From assembly GCA_050696075.1 (NCBI GenBank), contig JBOGUF010000076.1, positions 1-60,676 of the forward strand: a stretch of DNA of 60,676 nt, written 5' to 3'. This document shows, piece after piece, positions 31,141 through 39,819 of the stretch (the stretch's first letter is position 1; every line of letters begins with the position of its first letter). The stretch comes from JBOGUF01 sp050696075 (GTDB taxonomy: Bacteria > Chloroflexota > Chloroflexia > Thermomicrobiales > UBA6265). A program made the position numbers and the translations under genes. The notes under the pieces are model-generated. The model saw nothing but the letters and a program-made list of their open reading frames with translations, was not told where the DNA came from and searched no databases.

Positions 31141-32787
31141 TTAGTCCGCCGCCAGCTCGGCGACTCGGGCGTCCGGGGCAACGGACGGGTCGGGGACGGG
31201 GGTCGCGACGACCTCGTCCTTGATCAGGAGGTAGGAGATCGCGCTGGCGACCATGATCGCCACGCCGGAGAAGATCACGGCGCGGTCCATGCCGACGACG
31301 AAGGCGCGGGCGCTGACGCTCGCGATCGTCGCGGCGACCTCGGGCGCCTGCTGCGCGACGCCGGGAAAGAACCCATCGTTATAGATGACCCGGCCGCCGT
31401 AGCTGGCGCCCTCGCCAACCTTGTCGACGACTGGGTGGAGCGGGGCGAGCGCGGCGTCGGCCTTGATCGCCTGAATCTGGTCGTTGGCCGCGTAGCGGTC
31501 CTGGTAGGCTCGGTTGGCCAGCGTGCCGAGCAGCGCCACGCCGAAGGCGGTGCCGATTTCCCGGGTTGCGCCGTTGATCGCCGAGGCGATACCGCTCTTC
31601 GAGCTCTCGACGCTGTTGAGCACCGCCGTCGTCATCGGCGCCCAGAGGAACGAGTTGCCCACGCCGATGACGAGAAACGCGGGCAGGATGTCCCAGTAGG
31701 TGGCGTCGGCGCTGCTGCGCAGGAACAAGAGCGTGCCGATGCCGGTGACGATCATGCCGAAGCTGAGCAGCTTGCGTGAGCCCATGCGGCTGGTCATCGC
31801 GCCCGAAATCGGGGAGAGGACCATCATCACGACCACCATCGGCACCATCGCCAACCCGGTCTTGATCGCCGAGTAGCCGTGGACGTTCTGCTGGTAGAGC
31901 GTCATGAAGAAGGCGACGCCGGTGATCAGGAAGGCGATCATGAAGGCGTCGATGTTGGCCCCGGTGAAGGTGCTCGAGCGGAAGAAGCGCAGCGGCACCA
32001 TCGGCCGCTCGGTCCGCGCCTCGACCCAGATGAAGGCCGTCGTCAGCACCGCCGCCGCCGCGAAGGCGGTCAGGATCACGCCTTCGGTCCAGCCGCGTTC
32101 GCCCGCCTCGATCAGACCCCAGGTCAGCGAGGCGATCGCGCCGGTGATGAGCAGCGTGCCGGGGATGTCGGTCGCGACCGTGCCGGAATCATCGCGCGAC
32201 TCGCGGACGACCGCCTGGGTCACGAAGAAGGCGATGATGCCGATCGGGATGTTGATGAGGAAGACCCACTCCCAGGAGGCGTATTCGACCAGCGCCCCGC
32301 CGACGACCGGGCCGAGGGCGATGCCGGAAACCGAGATCGCGCCCCAGATGCCGACCGCCTTGCCCCGCTCCTCTGGCGGGAAGGCCGCCGAGATCAGCGA
32401 GAGGGAGAGCGGCATGATGAAGGCCGCGCCGAGCCCTTGCAGCGCCCGCATCGCGATCAGCATCTCGATGCTCTGCGACAAGGCGGCGAGCAGCGAAGTC
32501 ACCGTGAAGAGGACCAAGCCGATCAGGAACCAGCGTTTGCGGCCGAACCGGTCGCCGAGACCGCCGGCCGTGATCTGGAGCGAGGCAAAGACGATCGTGT
32601 AGGCCGAGACGATCCATTGGAGCTGGGTCATCTCGGCGTCGAGGTCGGTCTGGATGGTCGGCATCGCGATGTTGACGACCAGGTTGTCGAGGATCGCCAT
32701 GAAGAGGCCGAAACAGGCCGCGATCAGCGTAAACCACTTGACGTTGCCATCGTTGACGCGACCCGCTAATCCCGAATTGAAAGCCAT
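31141..32787 (-). CDS. DHA2-family (14-TM) drug:H+ antiporter
   Basis: About 548 aa with 14 predicted membrane segments. MFS motif A reads GGLGDRFGRKRW, motif C is SGIALGPVVGGALVE, and ALDNLVVNIAMPTIQ-like DN in LDNLVVNIAMPTIQTDL marks motif D1 of the EmrB/QacA subfamily. It should export toxic compounds with proton exchange. I chose the start MAFNSGLAG because GAAGGG precedes it. No TetR gene is adjacent. Confidence 0.9.
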   Translation of the reverse strand: MAFNSGLAGRVNDGNVKWFTLIAACFGLFMAILDNLVVNIAMPTIQTDLDAEMTQLQWIVSAYTIVFASLQITAGGLGDRFGRKRWFLIGLVLFTVTSLLAALSQSIEMLIAMRALQGLGAAFIMPLSLSLISAAFPPEERGKAVGIWGAISVSGIALGPVVGGALVEYASWEWVFLINIPIGIIAFFVTQAVVRESRDDSGTVATDIPGTLLITGAIASLTWGLIEAGERGWTEGVILTAFAAAAVLTTAFIWVEARTERPMVPLRFFRSSTFTGANIDAFMIAFLITGVAFFMTLYQQNVHGYSAIKTGLAMVPMVVVMMVLSPISGAMTSRMGSRKLLSFGMIVTGIGTLLFLRSSADATYWDILPAFLVIGVGNSFLWAPMTTAVLNSVESSKSGIASAINGATREIGTAFGVALLGTLANRAYQDRYAANDQIQAIKADAALAPLHPVVDKVGEGASYGGRVIYNDGFFPGVAQQAPEVAATIASVSARAFVVGMDRAVIFSGVAIMVASAISYLLIKDEVVATPVPDPSVAPDARVAELAAD

Positions 32788-32847
32788 GCTGTCTGCCCTT
32801 CTGCCTTGAGCCATTCCCGGCGCGCGTCCCAACCGCCCGCGGCACGC

Positions 32848-32988
32848 TTACCTACTCACGGTCGCACGCTCACATCCACCGCGACCATACCGTATCTGAC
32901 CCACGAGACCGGTTAATGTGAGATTGCGTCCGGGGATCTCGACGCCACGTCGCGTCAGTTCCCGAACGATGTTAGTTACGAATTTCAC
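32848..32988 (-). pseudogene. Possible winged-helix relic
   Basis: A short GTG-started frame reads FVTNIVRELTRRGVEIPGRN, which looks like the HTH part of HARE-type or similar domains (LxxRGVxIPGKNP). It ends 20 residues later with no conserved end and has no ribosome site. Weak evidence. Confidence 0.25.
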
Positions 32989-33002
32989 GAATGTCAATAG
33001 GA

Positions 33003-33383
33003 TCAGGGAACGGGTGCCAGGCCCCAGGAGACGATCCGTGACGGCGTGATCCGAATCCAGGCGCTGCCGAAGCCGGGACCGAGCGCCTCGCCCCCCTCGG
33101 CGATCGCCTCCGCCTCCCCGCGGATCTCAATGCCGCGAACGCGCCAGGGGCTGACCGAGACCAGATCGTCGACCACGAACGCCGCGTGGGGGTTGGCCTG
33201 GACGTCGCGGAACTTCTTCGTGGCGGCCACATCGTGCCCGCCGATCATGATCACGCCCGCGTCCGGGTCGAAGCGGAAGCCGGTAGGCACGACGTGCGGT
33301 CGGCCGTCGCGATCGGCGGTGGCAAGTCGGCCAAGCCGCGACTCGGCGAGGTAGGCGCGTTCCTGTTCGGTAAAGGTGGGCAT
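33003..33383 (-). CDS. PPOX-class F420-dependent oxidoreductase
   Basis: A 126-aa split-barrel protein of the PNPOx-like F420 family. MPTFTEQERAYLAESRLGRL then DGRPHVVPTGFRFDPDAGVI, KKFRDVQANPHAAFVVDDL and a closing IRITPSRIVSWGL strand are typical. It should reduce an unknown substrate with F420H2. It is the last gene of a four-gene minus-strand set behind the SoxR-boxed promoter, 191 bp after the MBL gene. Confidence 0.85.
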   Translation of the reverse strand: MPTFTEQERAYLAESRLGRLATADRDGRPHVVPTGFRFDPDAGVIMIGGHDVAATKKFRDVQANPHAAFVVDDLVSVSPWRVRGIEIRGEAEAIAEGGEALGPGFGSAWIRITPSRIVSWGLAPVP

Positions 33384-33574
33384 CGTCGAGTCCCTCCGCG
33401 ATTGCGTGTCGAGGACCGTCGTCCGCGTCTCGCATCAAATATGCACCGAGGAGATCATCGGCGCATCGCCAGCGTGGGGAGCATCGTCCCCTGTTCGTAG
33501 GCGTAGTGGTCCTCCCCACGTTGGTAGGTCGTCGGTACGTTACTGGCATTGGGAGCAGATCGACGGCGCGGCGG

Positions 33575-34390
33575 TTAGCGCTCGATCCGGGCGAGGTACC
33601 GCTCGGCAGAGCGACGTACCGCATCCTTGGCGTCCGAGGCCACGACGCTCTCGTGCCAGCCGCCGTAGAGGCGGTCGAACGGATAGGGTTCGATTGCGGC
33701 CACGATGCGTCGAATGGCATCGGCTCCGAGCGGGATCAGGTTGGGATAGCTGTACATGAAGCTGACCCACCGCCGGTCGCTCACAACCGTGATCGTGTCG
33801 CCGGTAAGGAGGGCGCCGTGCCCGCCGCTGCCCGCGGTCCAATGCAGGACGCAACTCCCGGCGAAGTGGCCGCCGCAGCGGATCAGGGTCAAGCCACTGT
33901 CCGGCAGTATCTCGGCCGTTTCACCCGACCAATAGTGAATCGCGTCGTCGGGTTGCATGACCCAGGCGCGGTCGTCGGCGTGGATGTGGATGGGGACGCC
34001 CCCGAAGGCGCGGCTCCACTCGACCATCCCCGTGAGGAAGTGCGGGTGGGAAATGGCGATTGCCACCAAGCCACCGCGACGTTCGACCTCGGCGACGGTG
34101 TCGTCATCAATGAGGCTGATGCAATTCCACAGGATGTTGCCGGCGCGCGTTTCGATCAGGTGGGCCTGCTGGCCGATGGCGAAGCGCGGGTCGGTCGCGA
34201 TCCCGGTCAGGCCGACGTCGATGGGCCGGACGGCGTTGCGGTGGTCGCGCCGCAGCTCGTCGAGGGTGGTCCACCGCTGCCCCTGATGCCCAAGGTATTG
34301 GCGTTCGTCCTCACAGATAGGGCAATTTGGCGGCGGCTCATTCGTCGGCGCGAACTGGGCGCCGCAGGTGACGCAGATGTAGTGCTCCAT
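33575..34390 (-). CDS. MBL-fold hydrolase with N-terminal zinc-ribbon/rubredoxin-like knuckles
   Basis: About 271 aa. The N-terminus has CVTCGAQF and CPICEDERQYL, two CxxC pairs. The rest is a metallo-beta-lactamase fold, but the usual HxHxDH is SHPHFLTG, so it keeps a degenerate site, with GGHFAGSCVLHW and LLTGDTITV later. Enzyme activity may differ from classical lactonases. It is 48 bp downstream of the Ddn-like gene. Confidence 0.8.
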   Translation of the reverse strand: MEHYICVTCGAQFAPTNEPPPNCPICEDERQYLGHQGQRWTTLDELRRDHRNAVRPIDVGLTGIATDPRFAIGQQAHLIETRAGNILWNCISLIDDDTVAEVERRGGLVAIAISHPHFLTGMVEWSRAFGGVPIHIHADDRAWVMQPDDAIHYWSGETAEILPDSGLTLIRCGGHFAGSCVLHWTAGSGGHGALLTGDTITVVSDRRWVSFMYSYPNLIPLGADAIRRIVAAIEPYPFDRLYGGWHESVVASDAKDAVRRSAERYLARIER

Positions 34391-34438
34391 ATGATTCCTT
34401 TCCGCTGTCCAGGTTCGTGGTCGTCGGCACGGAAGTGC

Positions 34439-34867
34439 TTACCGGGCGGATGGCGTGGGCTCCAAAAGCACGACCGGGATCTGGCGGGATGTGCTGGCCT
34501 CGTAGTCCGCGAAGCCCGGGTACTGTTGCTTCTGCCGATCCCAGATCGGGGCACGCTCCTCCTCGTCGGCCACCCGCGCCGACACCTCGATCGTCGCCGT
34601 GCCCATCTCGATGCTCGCTCGCGGGTGCGAGAGCAGGTTGTAATACCAGGCGGGGTGCGTGTCCATACCCGCGTTGGAGGCGAACACGGCGTAGCTGTCA
34701 TCCACGCTCTGGTACATCAACGGGCTCACTCGTTCGACGCCGCTTTTCGTCCCGATGTGGTGCAGTAACAACAACGGCGCCCCTGCACAGTCGCCACCGA
34801 TCCGTCCCTCGTTGGCGCGAAACTCCTCGATGACCTGCTGGTTGTACGCCGCTTCGGATGTCGCCAT
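34439..34867 (-). CDS. F420-dependent nitroreductase (Ddn-like)
   Basis: A 142-aa deazaflavin-dependent oxidoreductase. VIEEFRANEGRIGGDCAGAP, LLLHHIGTKSGVERVSPLMY and PAWYYNLLSHPRASIEMG are the family landmarks, the last binding the F420 phosphate. It should reduce quinones or nitro compounds with F420H2, which fits an oxidative-stress unit. AAGGAG precedes ATG 34867. Confidence 0.9.
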   Translation of the reverse strand: MATSEAAYNQQVIEEFRANEGRIGGDCAGAPLLLLHHIGTKSGVERVSPLMYQSVDDSYAVFASNAGMDTHPAWYYNLLSHPRASIEMGTATIEVSARVADEEERAPIWDRQKQQYPGFADYEASTSRQIPVVLLEPTPSAR

Positions 34868-34938
34868 GATTTGCTCCTTCTCGCTGTTCTCTGCTTGCTG
34901 CCAGGTAGCGTTGGCATGTACGACGAGGTGGCGGGTGA

Positions 34939-35277
34939 TCAGCCCGATGCCGCACGTCGATCCGCACGGACCTTGGCACGGTCGTAGTTCATGCGGAAGA
35001 GCTCGATCACCTCTGGAACGTCCGCCGGTCCATTCATTCGGCGCCGCGCCCAGCCCGAATCCGGCAGCGGGTCGTGGATCGAGGCCCGCCCTTCCGCGAT
35101 GAGTTCGTCGCGGACCTTCTTCGGGAAGGGTAGGTCGGCGAAACTGCTCCCGTGCAGGTGTCCGAGCTCTACTCGCCCGTAGTTGAACTGCAAGCCGCCC
35201 CTGCCGGTGTCGCCGATGGTGACTCCCGGCCAACTCTTCACCTCGCGCTCGATCAATGTCGACAGTTCATCGCTCAT
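34939..35277 (-). CDS. Luciferase-like DUF5519 protein
   Basis: A 112-aa protein of the PF17648/DUF5519 family. It reads SWPGVTIGDTGRGGLQFNYG, VELGHLHGSSFADLPFPKKV and LPDSGWARRRMNGPADV. The HLHG motif and the DSGW motif are the family hallmark. Function is unknown outside the eukaryotic luciferase link. GAGGAGG precedes ATG 35277. It is the first gene behind the SoxR-boxed promoter. Confidence 0.85.
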   Translation of the reverse strand: MSDELSTLIEREVKSWPGVTIGDTGRGGLQFNYGRVELGHLHGSSFADLPFPKKVRDELIAEGRASIHDPLPDSGWARRRMNGPADVPEVIELFRMNYDRAKVRADRRAASG

Positions 35278-35344
35278 GCCGTTCCTCCTCGTTCTGACAC
35301 CTTGTGGCCGCGTCGCGAAGCCCTCAATGCCTGCTTCCAGAGCC

Positions 35345-35375
35345 ATGCTAATTCTTCAACCGTGGTTGAAGTCAA
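35345..35375 (-). promoter_or_regulatory. MerR/SoxR-type promoter with 19-bp spacer
   Basis: On the minus strand TTGACT (35370-35375) and TAGCAT (35345-35350) are 19 bp apart, the overlong spacer typical of MerR-family targets. The spacer region contains the near-perfect dyad CTTCAACCGTGGTTGAAG (35354-35371). It matches the E. coli SoxR box CCTCAAGTTAACTTGAGG at the key TCAA/TTGA positions. It drives the luciferase-like, Ddn, MBL and PPOX genes. Confidence 0.85.
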
Positions 35376-35403
35376 GGGGTTCTCCTGGTACCATCTCGAA
35401 ACC

Positions 35404-36537
35404 ATGAACTGCTCCCTGAATATCGCCAATCCGTTGACCATCGGCGAGTTGGCCAGGCGCACCGGTGTTGCCACCTCGGCGCTCAGGTTCTATGAGGAGC
35501 GGGGGCTCCTCTACTCGGAGCGCAACGACTCCGGCCACCGTCGCTACCCGCGCGCCGTAGCGAGGCGCGTGGCGTTCATCGTCTTTGCCCAGCGTGTCGG
35601 TCTCACCCTGGAAGAGATCCGCGCCGAGCTGGATAAGCTGCCCACCGATCGTGTCCCGACACGCGAGGACTGGGACCGCCTAACGCGGATGTGGAGCACA
35701 CGGATCGCGGAGCGGATCGACGAGCTTGAGCGCCTCAAGGACGGGCTCACCAACTGCATCGGCCGCGGATGCCTGTCGCTGGACCGCTGCGCGGTCCTCA
35801 ACCCGGACGACCGCGTGGCGAGCCAAGGGCCGGGGCCGAGATTCTGGAAGGGGGGATCCGCGGCCGGCTCCAGGCGATCGGCGATCCGGCGCGGGGTGAC
35901 GCTGGCCCGGCGACGCGGCGAAGGGGTTCCTCCTTATCCGCGACCTTCGGGCGGTCGCTTCGACATTAATACTCGCAACCGACGAGGGCCTGTTGAATGC
36001 TCATCGCACATCAATCTGCTGAAATGGCCTAATCTTGCCCGTTCGCGCCAGGCTCAGCTGAGTTCGCCTGAGGCGGGAACGGGCGGCTTCGTCGCCCAGC
36101 GCAGGCTCACACCGGCCAGGCCGGCCGCGACCACCACGGCCACCAAACCCAGCGCGGCGAATCCGGCTGCCGCCAGCAGCAGCCCGGAGAGGACACTAGC
36201 CACCATCCCCGCGATCCCTGCTGAGGCGTCGGCGATGCCTTGCATTCGCGGGCGCGCGAGCTCGGGCACCGAGTCGGTGAGGAGGGCGCTGCCGCCGATC
36301 AGCCCGAAGTTCCACCCGATGCCGAGGATCACCAGGCTGAGGATCAGCAGTGCGGTGTCGTGCGGCTCTGCCATCGCCGCGAGGGCGCCCGCCGCCATCA
36401 GCCCGCAGCCGCCAAGGCCGATGACCGGCGCCCGTCCGAGCTGGTCGCTCAGCCGGCCCGTCAACGGCGAGATGGCGAACATCCCCGCGATGTGCGCCGA
36501 CACCGCCAACCCCACGACGTTGAGGTTGCTGTGGTGA
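35404..36537 (+). CDS. SoxR-like MerR regulator, one Fe-S Cys lost and 3' end disrupted
   Basis: Residues 1-148 are a SoxR homologue: LTIGELARRTGVATSALRFY wing-helix, the dimer helix, then NCIGRGCLSLDRCAVLNPDD. SoxR binds its [2Fe-2S] cluster with four Cys in CxxCxC...C. Here positions 118, 123 and 129 are Cys but 121 is Arg (CGC, one change from TGC). After GPGPRF the reading frame changes near 35846 and the natural stop is lost, so the frame runs 484 bp antisense into the MFS gene. It is divergent from the promoter it should control. Confidence 0.75.
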   Translation: MNCSLNIANPLTIGELARRTGVATSALRFYEERGLLYSERNDSGHRRYPRAVARRVAFIVFAQRVGLTLEEIRAELDKLPTDRVPTREDWDRLTRMWSTRIAERIDELERLKDGLTNCIGRGCLSLDRCAVLNPDDRVASQGPGPRFWKGGSAAGSRRSAIRRGVTLARRRGEGVPPYPRPSGGRFDINTRNRRGPVECSSHINLLKWPNLARSRQAQLSSPEAGTGGFVAQRRLTPARPAATTTATKPSAANPAAASSSPERTLATIPAIPAEASAMPCIRGRASSGTESVRRALPPISPKFHPMPRITRLRISSAVSCGSAIAARAPAAISPQPPRPMTGARPSWSLSRPVNGEMANIPAMCADTANPTTLRLLW

Positions 36538-37424
36538 GCGGCGAGGTGGATCGGCGCCATCGTCATGACGAGGATCATGACGAAATTCGCGGCCGACATG
36601 GCGATCAAGCCCAGCGGCACGCCGGGTCGACGCACCAGCGCCGACAAGGGATTCGGCGGCAATGGACCGCGCGCCCTCGCCGCCGGCAGGGCCAGCCCTC
36701 TGGCCACCATGAGCGGATCGGGACGCAGGAAGAGCGTGAGGAGCAGGGCGGCCATGCCGAAGGTGAGGACCGCCAGCACGAACGGTCCGGCAAGCTCCGG
36801 CATGCCGAGTGACCGGGCAAGACTGCCGGTGGGAGCGGCCAGGTTGGGACCGGCAATGGCGCTGACGGTGCTCGCGGAGACGACCGTGCCGATGGCGACG
36901 CCCCGCGCCGCCGGGAGGGCGAGGTCGGCGGCAGCATATTTGGCGGCGTCGCCGGCAGCGGCGGCGCTCCCGATCAGCGCCATGCCCGTTAGGAGGAGCG
37001 CCGGGTTGCTCCAGACGGCGGCAGCGACCACCAGGGACGCGCCGATGGCGCCAAGCAGCCAGCCGAGGCGCAACCCCGGCCGCCGGCCGGCGTGCGCCAT
37101 ATAGCGCGAGAGCGGCACGGCGGTGGCGGCCGTGCCGACGACCAGGAACGCCTGTGGCAGCCCAGCCCAGGTCGTACCACCGAGCAGATCACGACCGAGC
37201 AATGCGCCGACCGTGCCCCCACCCGCGAGTCCCGCGAGGCCAAGCACTTGCGCGCTGGCCAGCACGGCGAGTGTGCGCCGCTGCACGTGCTGCGGCGCCT
37301 CGATGCGATTTTCCGCGTTGCGCCCGCAATTCGTTGTTCGCTCCAGGCGCTGTTCGTCCAGCAATACCACGCGCGTCACCCGCCTTGATCCACCGCGACC
37401 GGGACCGGTCGTCCCAGCAGACAT
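36054..37424 (-). CDS. MFS transporter (12-TM)
   Basis: About 456 aa with 12 membrane segments. LGLAGLAGGGTVGALLG starts the first half and SRYMAHAGRRPGLRLG is motif A. ISPLTGRLSDQLGRAPV is the second-half motif A. It resembles predicted arabinose/drug efflux permeases. Start at ATG 37424 is a choice; a leader of about 45 residues precedes the first membrane segment and the true start may be further in. It is divergent from an Lrp-type regulator 88 bp away. Confidence 0.82.
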   Translation of the reverse strand: MSAGTTGPGRGGSRRVTRVVLLDEQRLERTTNCGRNAENRIEAPQHVQRRTLAVLASAQVLGLAGLAGGGTVGALLGRDLLGGTTWAGLPQAFLVVGTAATAVPLSRYMAHAGRRPGLRLGWLLGAIGASLVVAAAVWSNPALLLTGMALIGSAAAAGDAAKYAAADLALPAARGVAIGTVVSASTVSAIAGPNLAAPTGSLARSLGMPELAGPFVLAVLTFGMAALLLTLFLRPDPLMVARGLALPAARARGPLPPNPLSALVRRPGVPLGLIAMSAANFVMILVMTMAPIHLAAHHSNLNVVGLAVSAHIAGMFAISPLTGRLSDQLGRAPVIGLGGCGLMAAGALAAMAEPHDTALLILSLVILGIGWNFGLIGGSALLTDSVPELARPRMQGIADASAGIAGMVASVLSGLLLAAAGFAALGLVAVVVAAGLAGVSLRWATKPPVPASGELS

Positions 37425-37512
37425 CAAGGCTAGCAATCGCTGAGAGCGGGTTGAATGGACGATGGGGATCGATCTGCTACGATGGCCATGTGTACAGAAG
37501 GAGAAGTCGACG

Positions 37513-38010
37513 ATGGCTTCGCAATTGGAAAGAACGCTCGACAGCATCGACTGGAGGATCTTGCGGGAGCTGCAAGCCGATGCCCGGCTGTCGTACAACG
37601 AGCTGGCCCGGCGGATTGGGCTCTCCTCGCCGGCCGTGGCCGAGCGGGTGCGACGAATGGAAGACGCCGGGGTCATCGCCGGGTACCACGCGCGGGTTGA
37701 CCCCGGCAAAGTCGGACTGCCGGTCATGGCAGTCGTCCAGATGCGGTGCGCCTCAGGCAAGTGCTTGCTCAGGACCGCGAGTCCCGACGACTACCCCGAG
37801 GTGCTCGATATGGTGAAGGTCAGCGGACCACATTGTTCGATTCTGAAGGTCGTTGCCGCTTCGATCCCCCACCTGGAAGCGCTCTTTGAGCGGCTCGGTA
37901 CGCACGGAGAGCTCTTAACCTCGATGGTCTGGTCGAGCGCGCTCAACCGCCATGTGCTTGACGGCGAGGCAATCAAATGGGAGGGCAGCTCCCCGCCGGA
38001 ATGGCGCTGA
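37513..38010 (+). CDS. Lrp/AsnC-family transcriptional regulator
   Basis: About 165 aa. The N-terminal HTH reads IDWRILRELQADARLSYNEL, ARRIGLSSPAVAERVRRMED, and AGVIAGYHARVDPGKVGLPV leads into the RAM effector domain with a CSILKVVAAS strand. AAGGAG lies 8 nt before ATG 37513. It probably senses an amino acid and controls the divergent MFS gene. Confidence 0.9.
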   Translation: MASQLERTLDSIDWRILRELQADARLSYNELARRIGLSSPAVAERVRRMEDAGVIAGYHARVDPGKVGLPVMAVVQMRCASGKCLLRTASPDDYPEVLDMVKVSGPHCSILKVVAASIPHLEALFERLGTHGELLTSMVWSSALNRHVLDGEAIKWEGSSPPEWR

Positions 38011-38042
38011 AATCACGGTCGATCGAAACAGGGGGTCAATGG

Positions 38043-38306
38043 GTGGCGCAAGAAGCGTCGCGGCAGGCTAGCCGCGCGGGAACATCGGATGAGCAGATCC
38101 AGGAGTTGGCGTCGCCGGAAGTCGACGCCCGCGTCGCCGTATTGTCGAGCCGGTTCGGCGATCGGCTGACGGACGAGCAGTGGACGACGGTGCGCGAGCG
38201 GGTGGAGAAGACGATTGAGTTTGGCGAGAAGCTGCGGGCGGTGTCGCTGACGAACGCCGACGAGCCGGAGATCGTTTTCGTGCCGTATCGGGGGGAGGCG
38301 CGATGA
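38043..38306 (+). CDS. Small helical protein coupled to amidase
   Basis: About 87 aa starting at GTG 38043 (GGGGG upstream). It is mostly helical: LTDEQWTTVRERVEKTIEFG then EKLRAVSLTNADEPEIVF. Its stop overlaps the amidase ATG (ATGA). Size and place resemble AtzG- or GatC-like small partners of amidase-signature enzymes, but the sequence match is not strong enough to name it. Confidence 0.65.
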   Translation: MAQEASRQASRAGTSDEQIQELASPEVDARVAVLSSRFGDRLTDEQWTTVRERVEKTIEFGEKLRAVSLTNADEPEIVFVPYRGEAR

Positions 38307-39715
38307 CGCCGGAGGAGTATGCCTTCGCCACGATTCCCGCGTTGGGGCGATGGCTGCGCAACGGATCAGTTTCGCCGGTCGAGCTGGCCGAGCTGGCGCT
38401 GGCGCGGCTCGAACAGGTCGGCATGCCGCTCAATGCCGTCGTCCGGCTGACCGCCGACCTGGCCATGGAGCAGGCGCGGCAGGCGGAGGACGAACTGGCC
38501 CGCGGGGTGGACCGTGGGCCGCTGCACGGCATCCCGTACGGGGCGAAGGATTTGCTGGCGACGGCAGGCATCCCGACGACGTGGGGCGCGCCGCCTTTTG
38601 CGGACCAGATCTTTCCGCACGACGCGGCGGTGGTCGAGCGGTTGCGTGAGGCCGGGGCGGTGCTCGTGGCGAAGCTGGCGACGGTCGAGATGGCGGGCGG
38701 CTTCGGGTACGAGCAGCCGAACGCGGCGCTGACCGGACCAGGACGGAACGCCTGGAATCGTGAGGCGTGGGCAGGCGGATCGTCGAGTGGGTCCGGGGCG
38801 GCGGTGGCGGCGGGGTGCGTGCCCTTCGCCATCGGATCGGAGACGTGGGGCTCGATCATGAGTCCGGCCGGGTACAACGGCATCAGCGGTTTGCGGCCGA
38901 CCTATGGGCGGGTCAGCCGCCGCGGGGCGATGGCGCTCGCCTGGACCTTGGACAAGCTTGGGCCGATGGCGCGGACGGCGGCGGAGTGCGCGACGGTGCT
39001 GGCGGCCATCGCCGGACCCGACCCGGCCGAGCCGACGACCGCGGCCTCCGCGCCGTTTGAAGTTCCGGCAGTACAGGCAGAAGGCTTCCGGTTCGCGGTG
39101 CTGAAGGACGGCGCGGCGCAGGCGCAGCCGGAGGTGCGGGCGAACTTCGAGGCGTCGCTGGCGGTGCTGCGGGAGATGGGGTCGGTGGAGGAGGTGACGT
39201 TGCCCGATCTGCCGTTCGACGCGGCGGTGAGCGTCGTGATCAACGCCGAGGCGGCCTCCGCCTTCGAGGAGTTCACCATCGAGGGACGGAGCGCCGGGCT
39301 GGTCGCGCCGGAAGATCGGATTGGACTCGTCCACGCCTTCGCCATCCCGGCGGTCGACTACCTCCGGGCGCTGCGCATCCGGCGATTGGGCAGCCGTCAG
39401 ATCGACACGTTGTTGACGCCGTTCGACGCGATCGTAGCGCCGACCCACCCGAGCGTGGCGCCGCCGATCGACCAACCCTTCAAACCCTTTTTCGACAGGC
39501 ACCAGGGACCGCGGCTGGGCGCGGCCGGGAATCTCTGCGGTTTGCCGTCGATCACGGCGCCGAACGGGTTCGGCGAGCGCGGGCTGCCGACCGGAATCGA
39601 GTTCATGGGCCGGGCGTGGGGCGAGGATCGCGTGGTCGCTGCCGCAATGGCGTTTCAAGCGCGAACGGCGTGGCATTTGCGGACGCCGGACGAGGCGTTA
39701 GGCGTTAGGCGTTAG
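38303..39715 (+). CDS. Amidase-signature family hydrolase
   Basis: About 470 aa. The Ser-cisSer-Lys triad is Lys in GIPYGAKDLLATAG, the cis-Ser in GGSSSGSGAAVAAG, and the nucleophile Ser in the following GSETWGSIMSPAGYNG (T-x-G-S-I type). It should cut amide bonds, for example of amides or carbamoyl compounds. Its start overlaps the small upstream protein. The end codons come from a 7-bp repeat (GGCGTTA), which supplies the stop. Confidence 0.9.
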   Translation: MTPEEYAFATIPALGRWLRNGSVSPVELAELALARLEQVGMPLNAVVRLTADLAMEQARQAEDELARGVDRGPLHGIPYGAKDLLATAGIPTTWGAPPFADQIFPHDAAVVERLREAGAVLVAKLATVEMAGGFGYEQPNAALTGPGRNAWNREAWAGGSSSGSGAAVAAGCVPFAIGSETWGSIMSPAGYNGISGLRPTYGRVSRRGAMALAWTLDKLGPMARTAAECATVLAAIAGPDPAEPTTAASAPFEVPAVQAEGFRFAVLKDGAAQAQPEVRANFEASLAVLREMGSVEEVTLPDLPFDAAVSVVINAEAASAFEEFTIEGRSAGLVAPEDRIGLVHAFAIPAVDYLRALRIRRLGSRQIDTLLTPFDAIVAPTHPSVAPPIDQPFKPFFDRHQGPRLGAAGNLCGLPSITAPNGFGERGLPTGIEFMGRAWGEDRVVAAAMAFQARTAWHLRTPDEALGVRR

Positions 39716-39723
39716 GCGTTGGC
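39693..39723. repeat. 7-bp tandem repeat (GGCGTTA) at amidase stop
   Basis: GGCGTTA is repeated about four times at exact 7-bp spacing. The TAG stop of the amidase gene lies inside the array. Confidence 0.8.
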
Positions 39724-39819
39724 TATGAGCAACCCTCACCGCTGGTCCGCGCCGAGCGGGTAACTGCCATGCGCGGTTGGATTGAGGGAGCAGGAGCGCC
39801 AGCAGCGAGGAGAGCGATC

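Noticed and set aside
38366..39676. Minus-strand frame of 436 codons across the amidase
   Set aside because: Antisense Arg/His-rich shadow of a clear amidase-signature gene.
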